A stretch of 64,000 nt of DNA from Nitrospirillum amazonense (GTDB lineage Bacteria; Pseudomonadota; Alphaproteobacteria; Azospirillales; Azospirillaceae): contig NZ_VITN01000010.1 in assembly GCF_007828045.1 (NCBI RefSeq), positions 148,595 through 212,594 of the forward strand. Direction: 5' to 3'. Numbering within the stretch: the stretch's first letter is position 1; each line of letters starts with the position of its first letter. The notes beneath the pieces were generated by a model. It was not told the DNA's origin and made no database searches. It saw nothing but the letters and a program-made list of their open reading frames with translations. Positions 16,567-25,661 of this stretch are shown here, in pieces. Position numbers and translations under genes: made by a program.

Positions 16567-16608
16567 GTCCCGCGAAGAGGGCCCGGCCGGCGCCGGCGCC
16601 GGCGGGAC
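16567..16608. promoter_or_regulatory. GC-rich hairpin directly upstream of the chemoreceptor start
   Basis: GTCCCGC at 16567-16573 pairs with GCGGGAC at 16602-16608. The intervening bases include a perfect 16-base palindrome (16587-16602) made of CCGG/GCGCC units. The ribosome-binding purine run of the chemoreceptor gene follows at once. It could limit translation or end the TetR transcript; there is no T-run, so a simple intrinsic terminator is less likely. Confidence 0.4.
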
Positions 16609-16623
16609 AGGGGGAGGGGTTTG

Positions 16624-18720
16624 GTGTCTGGCATCCTGAAATCCGTACGCATCGCCGTTCTGCTGAACGCCGTGCTGGGTATCCTGTTGGCCGTGCTGGT
16701 GGTGGTGCTGGGGATCGCCACGACGGGCGCCTATGCCGACCATCGCCGCGCCGCGCGCACGGCCCGCATGGGCGATGCGGTGGGCGACGTCTTCCGCGCC
16801 CTGCAGAACACCCGGCTGGAACGGGGGGCCTTCAAGCGCCTGATCCCGGAAAAGACCACGGCCTCGCCCGCGGCCCTGGCCGAGGTGGCCGGCGTGCGGG
16901 CCAAGTCCAACCCGGCCATGGACAAGGTGCTGGCGGAATGCGCGGACCTGGACTGCGGCGCCGGGGCCGGCGTGGCCGACCTGATGGCCGCGCGCCAGGC
17001 CCTGAACGACGTGCGCGCCGTGGCGGACAAGGCTGTGACCCAGCCGCAGGACCAGCGCCCCGCCGACCTGTTCAAGACCTGGAACGCCGCCTCTGACGGC
17101 CTTGTCGCCAAGCTGGAGGCGGTGGGCACCACCCTGGGCGCCCGCATCAGCCGCGAAAGCCCGGCCTTCGCCAGCCTGATCGCGCTGAAGGACGCCTCCT
17201 ACGTCACCCGCGACGCGGCGGGGCTGGAGCGCAACATCCTGATGTTCGTGCTGCAGGGGCAGACCTACACCCCGGCCATGCAGGCCCAGTCCGCCGGCCT
17301 GCGTGGCCAGTTGGAGGCCGGCTGGCGCCTGACCAAGGCGCTGAGCCTGCGCGAGGACGTGCCCGATGGCGTACGCCAGGCCATGACGGCGGCCGAGGTG
17401 GCCTATTTCAAGGAGGTGATGGGACTGCATGAGCAGATCGAGAAGGCGGTGCTGGCCGGCACGCCCTCACCGGTCTCGCTCGACCAGTGGATGGAGCGCA
17501 GCAACGCCTCGTTCGAGATGCTGGCCGCCGTGCCCATGGCGGCACTGGACGCGGCGCGCGATCTGGCGCGGCGGGAGGGCGAAATGGCGCTGCGCCGCCT
17601 GATCGTGGATGGCGTGCTGCTGGTGCTGTGCCTGGGCCTGGGGGCTGGTGGCGTGGTCATGGTGGCCCGGCGCGTGACCCGTCCCATGACGGCCATGACC
17701 GGCGTCATGCTGCGCGTGGCGCGGGGTGATCTGGAGGCGGAGATCCCCTACGCCGACAACCAGGACGAGATCGGCGACCTGGCCGGCGCCCTGGGCACCT
17801 TCCGCGCCAACGCGCTGGAGCGCCAGCGGCTGGAGGACACGCAGCGGGCGGAGCAGGCGGGGCGCGAGCGCCGTGCCCGCGCCGTGGACGCCCTGGTGGG
17901 CGAGTTCGACGCCCAGGTGCGGGACGTCCTGCGATCGGTGGAGGCCTCGTCCCACCAACTGACGCAGATCGCCGGCGCCCTGGGCGGCATGGCGGACGCG
18001 ACCTCGTCCCAGGTGACGGCGGCGGCCGAGGCGGCGGAGCAGACCTCCGGCAATGTGCAGACCGTCTCGGCGGCGGCGGAACAGATGGAAAGCTCCGTCC
18101 GCGAAATCGGGCAGCAGGTGGCCCATTCCAGCTCCATGGCGTCCAAGGCGGTGGATGAGGCGGAGCAGACCAACGGCACCGTCGCCAGCCTGGCGGAGGC
18201 GGCGCAGCGCATCGGCGACGTGGTCAAGATGATCAACGACATTGCCAGCCAGACCAACCTGCTGGCCCTGAACGCCACCATCGAGGCGGCGCGGGCGGGC
18301 GAGGCCGGCAAGGGCTTCGCCGTGGTGGCGCACGAGGTGAAGCAACTGGCCGGCCAGACGGCCAAGGCCACCGATGAGATCGGCGCCCAGATCACCGCCA
18401 TCCAGAAGGCGACGGACCAGGCGGTGGGCGCCATCGGCACCATCGGCCATTCCATCCGCAACATGAGCGAGGTGTCGACGGCCATCGCCGCCGCGGTGGA
18501 GGAGCAGGCCGCCGCGACGGGGGAGATCAGCCGCAACGTCCGCCAGGCAGCCGACGCCACCCGCGACGTTTCGCGCAACGTGGCCGACGTCTCGGCCGCG
18601 GTGGGAGAGACGGGCCGCACCGTGGCCGACATGCATGGCGCGGCGCAGGGCCTGACCGGCGACGCCGACCGCCTGCGTGACGCGGTAGACCGCTTCCTGG
18701 CGGGGATTCGCGCGGCTTAA
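16624..18720 (+). CDS. Methyl-accepting chemotaxis protein
   Basis: A 698-residue transmembrane chemoreceptor that would signal to CheA/CheW. The first membrane helix is at about residues 8-30, followed by a periplasmic sensing region of about 300 residues rich in helices (with LERGAFKRL early, reminiscent of nitrate-sensor or four-helix ligand domains). The second membrane helix lies at about 331-352. A HAMP domain follows ([20 protein letters not shown]). The C-terminal signalling hairpin holds [20 protein letters not shown] near residue 545. No CheR-binding pentapeptide is at the C-terminus (it ends FLAGIRAA). The start is the GTG at 16624, preceded by AGGGGGAGGGG; the longer open frame upstream is Arg/Gly-rich noise. 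Confidence 0.88.
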   Translation: MSGILKSVRIAVLLNAVLGILLAVLVVVLGIATTGAYADHRRAARTARMGDAVGDVFRALQNTRLERGAFKRLIPEKTTASPAALAEVAGVRAKSNPAMDKVLAECADLDCGAGAGVADLMAARQALNDVRAVADKAVTQPQDQRPADLFKTWNAASDGLVAKLEAVGTTLGARISRESPAFASLIALKDASYVTRDAAGLERNILMFVLQGQTYTPAMQAQSAGLRGQLEAGWRLTKALSLREDVPDGVRQAMTAAEVAYFKEVMGLHEQIEKAVLAGTPSPVSLDQWMERSNASFEMLAAVPMAALDAARDLARREGEMALRRLIVDGVLLVLCLGLGAGGVVMVARRVTRPMTAMTGVMLRVARGDLEAEIPYADNQDEIGDLAGALGTFRANALERQRLEDTQRAEQAGRERRARAVDALVGEFDAQVRDVLRSVEASSHQLTQIAGALGGMADATSSQVTAAAEAAEQTSGNVQTVSAAAEQMESSVREIGQQVAHSSSMASKAVDEAEQTNGTVASLAEAAQRIGDVVKMINDIASQTNLLALNATIEAARAGEAGKGFAVVAHEVKQLAGQTAKATDEIGAQITAIQKATDQAVGAIGTIGHSIRNMSEVSTAIAAAVEEQAAATGEISRNVRQAADATRDVSRNVADVSAAVGETGRTVADMHGAAQGLTGDADRLRDAVDRFLAGIRAA

Positions 18721-19479
18721 GGTGACAGCACCACACGGGGGTCGGGGTCCGTCGATGAAACGGGCCGCGACCCCCGTTTCCGACACAGTGGCCTCCCACA
18801 GGGCCCAGCGGCCGCCCCCTCGTTCATCCAGTCGGGAAAGTCGGCGGCGTCGTGCCGGCGCAGGAACAGGTGGAAGGTCTCATGCGCCAGCAGGCGGTCC
18901 CGCTCCGGCTTCAGTTCCAGGCGCGGCACCCGCCAGACGCCGCCAACCTGCAGCAGCATCATGCCGCCGCCGGTGACGCTGCCCCGCGGAAACGGGGCTG
19001 GCCGGTCCTGATAGACGATGGTGGGGGATACGGTATCGCGCAGAGGTAGGCGCGCGCGGTAATAGGCCAGCGCGCGCGACAGGCCCGGCGCCACACCTCG
19101 GCCCGCCACGCGATGGGCAGATCGGGCCGGGCGACGAAGCGGCCTAGGTCCGGCCGCGTCACGTCGATGGGCGTCACATAGTCGGCCGGACCGGCGAAGA
19201 AATAGCCGCCCAGGGCTCGGTCGCCCGCACCTGCTGGTCGCGCATCTCCATCCCCGGCGTCTCCACCCGCCACACCGGGTTCTGCCAGGCGACAGGGCCA
19301 CGGCCGGGGATCAGGCCGGTGAGGGGCCTGTCGAGGTGATAGGCGGCCCTGAGCGTGTCGCCGTCCAAGGTCAGTGTGATGAAGGCGGCGTTGGATTCCG
19401 CCCGGGCGTGGCCGCCGCACGGCAAGGCCAGGATCAGCAGCAGGAAATGAGGAAACAGGCCGCGCCGCACGCGGATCAC
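18717..19479 (-). pseudogene. Frameshifted exported gluzincin-like metallopeptidase gene
   Basis: Coding similarity to a single protein is spread over several frames. It opens with GTG at 19479, overlapping the upstream stop in GTGA, and a signal peptide (HFLLLILALPCGGHARA). That frame runs to about RDQQVRATE. The sequence then resumes one frame over as ALGGYFFAGPADYVTPIDV near 19218, and shifts again near 19100 into GLSRALAYYRARLPLRDTV. The last clear part has the zinc motif HETFH, then FPDWMNEGAA, the HExxH...NEG pattern of gluzincin peptidases. A further shift follows near 18812 (LWEATVSETGVAARF in another frame). Each break fits a single missing base. It is either a decayed gene or the result of sequence errors. 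Its end overlaps the chemoreceptor stop. Confidence 0.72.
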
Positions 19480-19823
19480 GCCCGCCGGCCGCCGAAGGTC
19501 AGGATCAGGAACAGGATCAGCGCCGCCAGGCCCGGCCAGAACAGCAGATGGTTCAGCCCCTCCCAATGCGCCATGTCGCGCACGGAGGTGTAGGGGTTCA
19601 CGAACAGGTCGATCTTGTCGCCGAGGCTGAGGTCGCCGGCCTTGAAGCGGTCGGGCGACTGGCCGAAGATCTGGCCGATGGCGCCGGCCATGTCGGCCAG
19701 GGCGCGGGACGGGGCGCGGATGCGGTCCACCGTCTGCTGGTAGGCCAGCACGTGGTTGCCCGCCAAGCCGATGATGGCCACCCACTTGGCCGCCTGGCGC
19801 AATCCACCCGCTTCCGTCGTCAT
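19476..19823 (-). CDS. Small membrane protein of unknown function
   Basis: A 115-residue protein that I do not recognise. One hydrophobic segment lies near the N-terminus (WVAIIGLAGNHVLAY) and one at the C-terminus (LLFWPGLAALILFLILTFG) before GGRRA. The region between them is an amphipathic loop containing LSLGDKIDLFVNPYTSVRDM. The ATG at 19823 is chosen; a GTG five codons upstream is possible. Its stop overlaps the GTG start of the broken gluzincin gene by GTGA. The two are therefore translationally coupled and probably worked together, perhaps as an anchor or partner of the exported peptidase. Confidence 0.65.
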   Translation of the reverse strand: MTTEAGGLRQAAKWVAIIGLAGNHVLAYQQTVDRIRAPSRALADMAGAIGQIFGQSPDRFKAGDLSLGDKIDLFVNPYTSVRDMAHWEGLNHLLFWPGLAALILFLILTFGGRRA

Positions 19824-19884
19824 GATCCATATCCCCACCAGAATTCAGCGCAAGCTAGACGGCGGATAGCGGAAGCGCAAAAGC

Positions 19885-19915
19885 AAAACGGCGCGGTCCC
19901 GAAGAGCCGCGCCGT
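19885..19915 (-). terminator. Intrinsic terminator of the rpsF operon
   Basis: On the minus strand a 9-base perfect stem (ACGGCGCGG/CCGCGCCGT, positions 19907-19915 and 19888-19896) with a 10-base loop is followed by TTTTGCTTTT. It lies about 30 bases after the rplI stop codon, a standard rho-independent terminator for that operon. Confidence 0.88.
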
Positions 19916-19943
19916 CCTGTTACTCAGATGATCCGGAGAAGGA

Positions 19944-20504
19944 TCAGGCCTCGGTCTCTTCCGTGGCCTCGTCGGCGGCTTCCACCACCTCTTCCTCGTC
20001 CTCATCATCACGCTGGCCGGCGACCATGCCACCGCGGGCGGCCTGCAGGCCGGCCTCTTCGGTGGTGCGGGCGACGTTCACGGTGATGCTCACCGACACT
20101 TCCGGGTGCAGGACCAGGCGAACCTTGAACAGGCCCAGGGTCTTGATCGGGGTGTCGATGGCGACCTGGCTGCGCTCCACGGCGGTGCCGGCGGCGGTGA
20201 CCGCCTCGGCAACGTCACGGGCGCTCACCGAACCGTACAGGATGCCGGTTTCGGCAGACTGGCGGATGATGATGACCGACAGGCCGTTGATCTTGGACGC
20301 GACCTTCTCGGCCTCGACCTTGCGCTCGGCGTTCTGCGCTTCCAGCTTGGCCTTCTGGCTCTCGAAGAAAGCCAGGTTGTCCTTGGAGGCGCGCAGCGCC
20401 TTCTTCTGGGGCAGCAGGTAGTTGCGGGCGAAGCCGGGCTTCACCGTGACCACTTCGCCCATGCGGCCGAGCTTCTCGACACGCTCCAGCAGAATGACTT
20501 CCAT
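19944..20504 (-). CDS. rplI: 50S ribosomal protein L9
   Basis: A 186-residue L9. The N-terminal domain is canonical: [20 protein letters not shown] followed by [19 protein letters not shown], the 23S-rRNA-binding part. The long connecting helix ([20 protein letters not shown]) leads to the C-terminal domain with [18 protein letters not shown]. The last 25 residues are an acidic extension ([18 protein letters not shown]), longer than in enteric L9 (about 150 residues). L9 stabilises translocating ribosomes and limits frameshifting. It is the last gene of rpsF-rpsR-rplI, 12 bases after rpsR. Confidence 0.97.
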   Translation of the reverse strand: MEVILLERVEKLGRMGEVVTVKPGFARNYLLPQKKALRASKDNLAFFESQKAKLEAQNAERKVEAEKVASKINGLSVIIIRQSAETGILYGSVSARDVAEAVTAAGTAVERSQVAIDTPIKTLGLFKVRLVLHPEVSVSITVNVARTTEEAGLQAARGGMVAGQRDDEDEEEVVEAADEATEETEA

Positions 20505-20516
20505 CGTTCCTACTCC

Positions 20517-20801
20517 TTACTTCACGATGTAAGGCAGCAGGGCGAGGAAGCGGGCGCGCTTAATGGCGCGGGCCAGCTCACGCTGCTTCTTGGCCGAAAC
20601 CGCGGTGATGCGGCTGGGCACGATCTTGCCCCGCTCGGAAATGAAGCGCGACAGCAGCTTCACGTCCTTGTAGTCGATCGCCGGAGCGTTCGGACCGGAG
20701 AAGGGGCAGGTCTTGCGACGACGGAAGAACGGGCGACGGCCACCGCCGCCACCACCGGCCGGACGCGGGGCGCCGGCGTTACCCTGGGTGCCGAAGCTCA
20801 T
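20517..20801 (-). CDS. rpsR: 30S ribosomal protein S18
   Basis: A 94-residue S18. The core is unmistakable: [49 protein letters not shown], and the end [10 protein letters not shown]. The N-terminus carries an extra Gly/Arg-rich stretch ([14 protein letters not shown]) not found in shorter S18 proteins. S18 heterodimerises with S6 on the small-subunit platform. Its start overlaps the rpsF stop by 4 bases, so it is translationally coupled. Confidence 0.97.
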   Translation of the reverse strand: MSFGTQGNAGAPRPAGGGGGGRRPFFRRRKTCPFSGPNAPAIDYKDVKLLSRFISERGKIVPSRITAVSAKKQRELARAIKRARFLALLPYIVK

Positions 20802-21268
20802 GCCCGGTCTCCTTCAGAAGAGGCTTCCATGCGGCGCGGCGGACGGGGGCCGCGATCGCCGCGGTCACCACGATCACCGCGGTCGTCGAAGCGGCGCGGA
20901 CCGCGCTCGCCACGCTCGCCGCGTTCACCACGCTCGCCGCGATCGCCCTTGTTGGACAGCATCGCGGTCTGACCTTCCTCGATCTTCTCGATGCGGGTGG
21001 TCATGAAGCGCAGGACGTCTTCGTTCAGGCCCATGTTACGCTCCATCTCGGCGACGGCGGCCGGGGCGGAATCGTGGGCGAAGTAGACGTAGTGGCCCTT
21101 GCGGTTCTTCTTGATCTTGTAGGTGAGGGTCTTCAGACCCCACTGCTCGACCTTGGCAACCTGGCCACCGTTCTCCTTCAGGATACCGGTGAAGGTTTCG
21201 GTCAGGCCTTCCACCTGGGCGGACGTGATGTCCTGCCGTGCGATCAGCACGGTCTCATACAAAGCCAT
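20798..21268 (-). CDS. rpsF: 30S ribosomal protein S6 with a repetitive basic/acidic tail
   Basis: A 156-residue S6, the S18 partner on the 30S platform. Residues 1-105 form the ordinary ferredoxin-like fold: [20 protein letters not shown], then [18 protein letters not shown] and the C-terminal helix ending in [12 protein letters not shown]. From about residue 110 on there is a low-complexity tail built of GER and DRG triplets ([10 protein letters not shown]..., then [16 protein letters not shown]), so the protein is some 40-50 residues longer than a minimal S6. It is the first gene of the operon; a GAGGAG ribosome-binding site precedes the ATG. Confidence 0.97.
   Translation of the reverse strand: MALYETVLIARQDITSAQVEGLTETFTGILKENGGQVAKVEQWGLKTLTYKIKKNRKGHYVYFAHDSAPAAVAEMERNMGLNEDVLRFMTTRIEKIEEGQTAMLSNKGDRGERGERGERGERGPRRFDDRGDRGDRGDRGPRPPRRMEASSEGDRA
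20840..20955 (-). repeat. Triplet-codon repeat encoding the S6 tail
   Basis: Short 9-base units encoding Gly-Glu-Arg and then Asp-Arg-Gly recur without frame change. On the plus strand they read as variations of CGCTCGCCA and CGGTCACCA/CGATCACCG. The array lies wholly inside the rpsF coding region and could expand or contract without frameshift. Confidence 0.8.
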
Positions 21269-21414
21269 TTGATACTCCTCATGGCTGTTACGTGGTCCGC
21301 CGCTGTTCCCGCCCGGGGCGCCGGATCATTCCGGGGACCAGGGGGTGGGCCAGCCGCACGGACCTAGCCGGCGCCATGGCAAAGGCACCGGCAAGGAGCG
21401 GTTGAAGCGCGGGC

Positions 21415-23535
21415 TTATATAGGAAGCCCCCCCGAGGGGCAAGGGAAAAGGTGGTCGGCCCGCGCGCCCGTCAGCGCCAGCAGACGTTGCGCCGCCAGGG
21501 CAACGCGGCCGGCCGCCGCCGGCCCGTGCGGCGCCGCCGGGATGACGGCCATGGTGTTTAACCACGGCCGCGCGCCGGTGCCCAGCATGGACCAGTCATG
21601 GTCGATGCCCAGGCGCCAGCAGGGCACGCCCAGCGCCCCCGCCAGCTCTCCCACCGCCGAGGGCGGGGTGATCACCAGATCCAGCGCGGCGATCAGGGCG
21701 GCGACCCCCTCCATATCCTCGCGCAAATCCAGGTCGGGCCAACGGTGCAGGGTTAGGCCCAGGGCCCGCTCCACCGGCCGCAACTCCTCCTCCGGCGCGC
21801 TGTATTGCAGGGTGACGGGAATGATGCCGGGCAGGGTCAGCACCGGGGCGTAGTCGGCCAGGGTGGTGTAGGCGCCGTCGCGGTCACCGCGCCGGATGCC
21901 GCTGCGCCAACTGATGCCCACGCGCAGGCCGGGGCCCAGTTGGTCCAGCCGGTCCCGCCACAGCGCGGCCAGGTCCGCGCGCGGCGTCAGAAAGGGGGCG
22001 CCCCCGTACCAGTGCGCCAGGCGGGGGCGCAGCAATCCGGCCAGGCTGCCCATGGGCAGGTGCAGGTCCATGTCGGTCAGCGTGGGCGCGCCGGGGGCGG
22101 AGGTCGGGGCCCGCACCACCACGCCCGGCAGGGCGCGGCCGATCAGGCCCACAAGGCGGGGCGCGCACTCCGCCACCAACTGCCCGCCCTCCGCCGTCAC
22201 CCGCTGGTGCAGGTCGGGCAGCAGGCTGGCGAACAGGATCTCATCGCCCAGGCCCTGTTCCCCCCACACCAGCAGGCGCTTGCCCGCCAGGCTCCCGCCC
22301 CGCCATTGCGGCACGGGGAAGGGGCGCCAGAAGGGGGTCAGCTGCCGGCCGCGCCAGCGCGCCTCATAATCCGGCCAGCCGCTGGCCAAATCCCCGGCGG
22401 CCAGACGGGTGGTGCCCAGGCAATAACGGGCGTCGGCATGGTCGGGATCCAGGGCCAGCGCCTGGCGGTACAGCGCCTCCGCTTCATCCTGGCGAGCCAG
22501 GGTCTGCACGGTGGTGGCCAGGTTGTGGACGATCTCCGCGTCACCGGGGGTCGCGGCCAGCGCTGCGCGGAAATGGCGTTCGGCCTCCGTCAGGCGGCCC
22601 AGGCGCTGCAGGATGGTGCCCAGCGCGTCCAGCGTGGCGCCATGGCCGGGACGCAGCGCCAGCGCCCGCTCGGCATGCGACAGCGCCTGACGCAGCAGGC
22701 TGGGGTCGCGCACCAGCAGGTCGCTGGCCAGCACGCGGGCCAGGTTCAGGTGGGTGTCGGCGTCGTCGGGCGCCAGGGCCGCCGCCTGGCGCAGGCAGGC
22801 CGTGGCCTCATCCGTGCGGCCTTGCGCTTGCAGCACGGCGCCCAGGTTGTTCAACGCGTCGGCATGGGCCGCGTCCAGCGCCAGGGCCTGGCGCAGCGCC
22901 GCCTCCGCCCCCGCCAGGTCGCCCAACGCCATCAGCGCCTTGCCCAGGTTGACCTGCGCCAGGATCAGGCGCGGGTTCAGCGCCAGGGCGCGGCGGTAAT
23001 GCCCAGCGGCGTCGTTCAGCCGCCCTTGCGCCTGGCGGGCGTATCCCAGGCTGTTGTGGGCGTTGGCGTAATCCGGCTTCAGCGCGATGGCGCTCTCATA
23101 ATGGGTGATGGCCTCGTCAAGGCGGCCCAGGTCCTTCAGCGCGTTGCCCAGGGTGGTGTGCGCCTCCGCCTGGTCGGGCTTCAGGGCCAGGGCGCGCTGC
23201 AGCGCCGCCACGGCATCGGCCGGCCGGTTCAGGGCCAGCAGCACGGTGCCCAGGGCCGCCTGCATGTGCGGGGCGTCGCCCTTGGCGGCCACGGCCTGGC
23301 TCAGCAGATCGGCCGCACCTGAGTGGCGGCCCGTCTGGTGATGGATCACGCCCAGCAGGTATAGGGCGTCGCCATGGCGGGGGGCCTGGACCAGCACCTG
23401 GCGATAAGCCGCCTCAGCCTCCCCAAGGCGGCCGGCCTGGTGGTGCTGCGTCGCCTGGCCGAACAGCAGCTGCGCCGCCGCCGGCACGGCCGGCGCGCCC
23501 GGCTTCTTGTCCAGGCGGCGCTGGTTGCGGTTCAT
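21415..23535 (-). CDS. TPR-repeat protein with C-terminal GT-B glycosyltransferase-like domain
   Basis: A 706-residue soluble protein. Residues about 20-400 are a long run of tetratricopeptide repeats, each close to the form AxxxLGxxLxxxGRxxEAxxxYxxAL (about ten visible). The last 300 residues are a different domain with LVWGEQGLGDEILFASLLPD, LRVGISWRSGIRRG and LDLVITPPSAVGELAGALG. That pattern belongs to GT-B enzymes related to heptosyltransferase (GT9) and to the TPR-GT proteins that glycosylate flagellin or polysaccharides. I infer a nucleotide-sugar-dependent transferase whose TPR part recruits protein. The substrate is unknown. It lies downstream of rpsF in the same orientation but has its own promoter region, and is divergent from the PLD gene. 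Confidence 0.82.
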   Translation of the reverse strand: MNRNQRRLDKKPGAPAVPAAAQLLFGQATQHHQAGRLGEAEAAYRQVLVQAPRHGDALYLLGVIHHQTGRHSGAADLLSQAVAAKGDAPHMQAALGTVLLALNRPADAVAALQRALALKPDQAEAHTTLGNALKDLGRLDEAITHYESAIALKPDYANAHNSLGYARQAQGRLNDAAGHYRRALALNPRLILAQVNLGKALMALGDLAGAEAALRQALALDAAHADALNNLGAVLQAQGRTDEATACLRQAAALAPDDADTHLNLARVLASDLLVRDPSLLRQALSHAERALALRPGHGATLDALGTILQRLGRLTEAERHFRAALAATPGDAEIVHNLATTVQTLARQDEAEALYRQALALDPDHADARYCLGTTRLAAGDLASGWPDYEARWRGRQLTPFWRPFPVPQWRGGSLAGKRLLVWGEQGLGDEILFASLLPDLHQRVTAEGGQLVAECAPRLVGLIGRALPGVVVRAPTSAPGAPTLTDMDLHLPMGSLAGLLRPRLAHWYGGAPFLTPRADLAALWRDRLDQLGPGLRVGISWRSGIRRGDRDGAYTTLADYAPVLTLPGIIPVTLQYSAPEEELRPVERALGLTLHRWPDLDLREDMEGVAALIAALDLVITPPSAVGELAGALGVPCWRLGIDHDWSMLGTGARPWLNTMAVIPAAPHGPAAAGRVALAAQRLLALTGARADHLFPCPSGGLPI

Positions 23536-23723
23536 GTCTTTTCCCTACGCGTTGACAGGCCACAGATTAGCCTGCCGACGGCCCCCGCGTCGATGGTGCC
23601 GCGATCTCCAGCCGCCACACCAGACTCTATCCGAGGAAGTACATCGACAGGCATGCACGCTATGGTCGCAACCGTCATATCCCGGGCGCACCATGACCTC
23701 CCCCGCCGTGATGGAGGTCGCCC

Positions 23724-25661
23724 ATGTCTCAGGTTCCCGCGCGCGCCTGGTGCAACAACGAAGTGGCCTATCTGGCGTGGCGCCCCATGGGTAGCCCCAC
23801 GGCCCGCATCGACGGCCTGTTGGGCTTCATGATCGTGCGCGTGCACGAGGATGGTGAACGCCGCCTGCTGCCCACCTGGGTGGCGTTCACGGACCAGTCC
23901 AATCCCAACTGGCAGCAGCAGGACAGCAGCGTCTGGCCCATCCAGAAATTCTCCTGGCGCGACCTGACCCTGCGGCGCAGCCGCGACAGCCTGTCGGTGC
24001 GTCAGCCCTTCACCTGCCACTATGAGATCATTCCTGTCGGCTTTGAGGCCCCAGGCCGTGAGCCGGTTGCCGGTTGGGTCAAGCGGACGGAGACGTTCAG
24101 CAGCGCCCAGCCCGGCGCCTATACCGGCACGCCGCGGCCGCTGTTCATCTGCGGCGACGCGGTGGTGACCAACCCCATCACCGTCACCTGGACCTATGGC
24201 GCTTTCACCGCCGTCTTCACCAACGGCATCCTGTCGACGCAGAACCTGCGCCAGCAATTGCACACCCCCGCCGGCCAGGCGCCCAGTAAAGGCTATGTCC
24301 TGGACCAGGTGAGACAGCCGGGCAACGCCATCCGCACCTTCCTGACCGGGGACGTGCTGCCCACCCTGACCGATTTCCTGGGCCAGGTGGAACCGGGCGA
24401 CAAGGTCTACGCCGCCCTTTATGAATTGTCGGACCCGGAACTGGTGGCCGGCCTGACGGGCCTGGGCGACCGCCTGCACCTGATCCTGTCGACAGCGGGG
24501 GAGGCGACGAAGACCAACCCCGCCTGGGACCGCACCAACCAGGCGGCGCGCCAGGCCCTGCACGGCACGGCGGGGGAGGTCATCGACCGGCTGTTCAACA
24601 ACAGCGCCCACATCGGCCATAACAAGTTCCTGGTGCGCACGGACGCCAACGACACGCCGCTGGCCCTGCTGACCGGCAGCACCAACTGGACGCCCACGGG
24701 CCTGTGCACCCAGTCCAACAACACCATCCTCACCCAGGACACCGTCCTGGCGCAGGCCTACCTGGAGTATTGGAACCGGCTGAAGACGGACACGGCCAGC
24801 TTCCCGGTGCAGGCGGACACCGGCGCGCCCAACCACAACGTCCAGCAAAAGCCCCTGCGCCGGGCCGACAGCCACGCTTATCCGGATTCTGCCGGCAACC
24901 CCCGCGTCTGGTGCGCGCCGACCACCCTGGCCACGACCAAGACGGCGGCCACGCCGCCGGACCTGGCCGACGTGTTCCAACTGATGGACCAGGCCCAGCA
25001 CGCCATCCTGTTCCTGACCTTCTACCCGTCCGTCGAGGGCAAGCAGAGCATCATCGAGGCGGCGGTGGATCTGGGCAAGCAGCGCCCCGACCTGATGGTC
25101 ATGGGCGCCGTCAGCAGCCCGCAGGCGCTGCCCATCGAGGGGGACGCCAACGGCGGCGATGACGGGGGCGACGATACGGATGCCCAGGGTGCCAAAATCC
25201 CCAAGCCCTCCGTCTACGCGCCCAAGGACGCGCCGCAGGTGCTGGTGGTGCGCGCCGCCGCCATCGACATGCCCACGGGCGATCTGCAGCCGGAGCTGCT
25301 GACCGCCGGTGCCGCCATCATCCACGACAAGATCGTGGTGATCGATCCCTTCTCCCCTAACTGCGTGGTCATCACCGGCAGTCACAACCTGGGCTACAAG
25401 GCGTCCTACGCCAATGACGACAACCTGCTGATCATCCAGGGCAACCAGCCGCTGGCCCAGGCCTATGCCGTCCATGTCCTGGACGTCTATGAGCACTACC
25501 GCCAGCGGGCCATCCTGGAAGAGCGGGAGCGGGACGCCCTGTTGAAGGGCCAGCCGGTGCCAACCACTCCGCAGGGCGGCTTCCTGTCCACCAACGACCA
25601 ATGGCAGGACGCCTACCTGTCCGGGGACAAGGGCAAGGAGCTGGCCTACTTCCTCAGCTGA
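23724..25661 (+). CDS. Phospholipase D-like (HKD) protein
   Basis: A 645-residue protein with two PLD half-sites. The first is HNKFLV (His299, Lys301) followed by LLTGSTNWTPTG. The second is HDKIVVID (His534, Lys536, Asp541) followed by VITGSHNLGYKA. Both GS-N elements that follow an HKD motif are present, so an active phosphodiesterase is likely, although the first Asp is offset by one position. The N-terminal 190 residues form a beta-rich domain of unknown function that includes VTWTYGAFTAVFTNG. No signal peptide is seen, so it is either cytoplasmic or exported by a non-Sec route, as some PLD effectors are. GGAGGT lies 6 bases before the ATG. It converges with the large exported protein gene, overlapping it by 8 bases. 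Confidence 0.82.
   Translation: MSQVPARAWCNNEVAYLAWRPMGSPTARIDGLLGFMIVRVHEDGERRLLPTWVAFTDQSNPNWQQQDSSVWPIQKFSWRDLTLRRSRDSLSVRQPFTCHYEIIPVGFEAPGREPVAGWVKRTETFSSAQPGAYTGTPRPLFICGDAVVTNPITVTWTYGAFTAVFTNGILSTQNLRQQLHTPAGQAPSKGYVLDQVRQPGNAIRTFLTGDVLPTLTDFLGQVEPGDKVYAALYELSDPELVAGLTGLGDRLHLILSTAGEATKTNPAWDRTNQAARQALHGTAGEVIDRLFNNSAHIGHNKFLVRTDANDTPLALLTGSTNWTPTGLCTQSNNTILTQDTVLAQAYLEYWNRLKTDTASFPVQADTGAPNHNVQQKPLRRADSHAYPDSAGNPRVWCAPTTLATTKTAATPPDLADVFQLMDQAQHAILFLTFYPSVEGKQSIIEAAVDLGKQRPDLMVMGAVSSPQALPIEGDANGGDDGGDDTDAQGAKIPKPSVYAPKDAPQVLVVRAAAIDMPTGDLQPELLTAGAAIIHDKIVVIDPFSPNCVVITGSHNLGYKASYANDDNLLIIQGNQPLAQAYAVHVLDVYEHYRQRAILEERERDALLKGQPVPTTPQGGFLSTNDQWQDAYLSGDKGKELAYFLS

Noticed and set aside
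20840..20955. Direct repeats here as a CRISPR or satellite
   Set aside because: They are 9-base in-frame codons encoding the S6 tail, with no spacers.
21269..21414. S6:S18-binding leader RNA upstream of rpsF
   Set aside because: A GC-rich CCGG...CCGG hairpin is present in the leader, but I cannot confirm the bulged CCG motif by eye.
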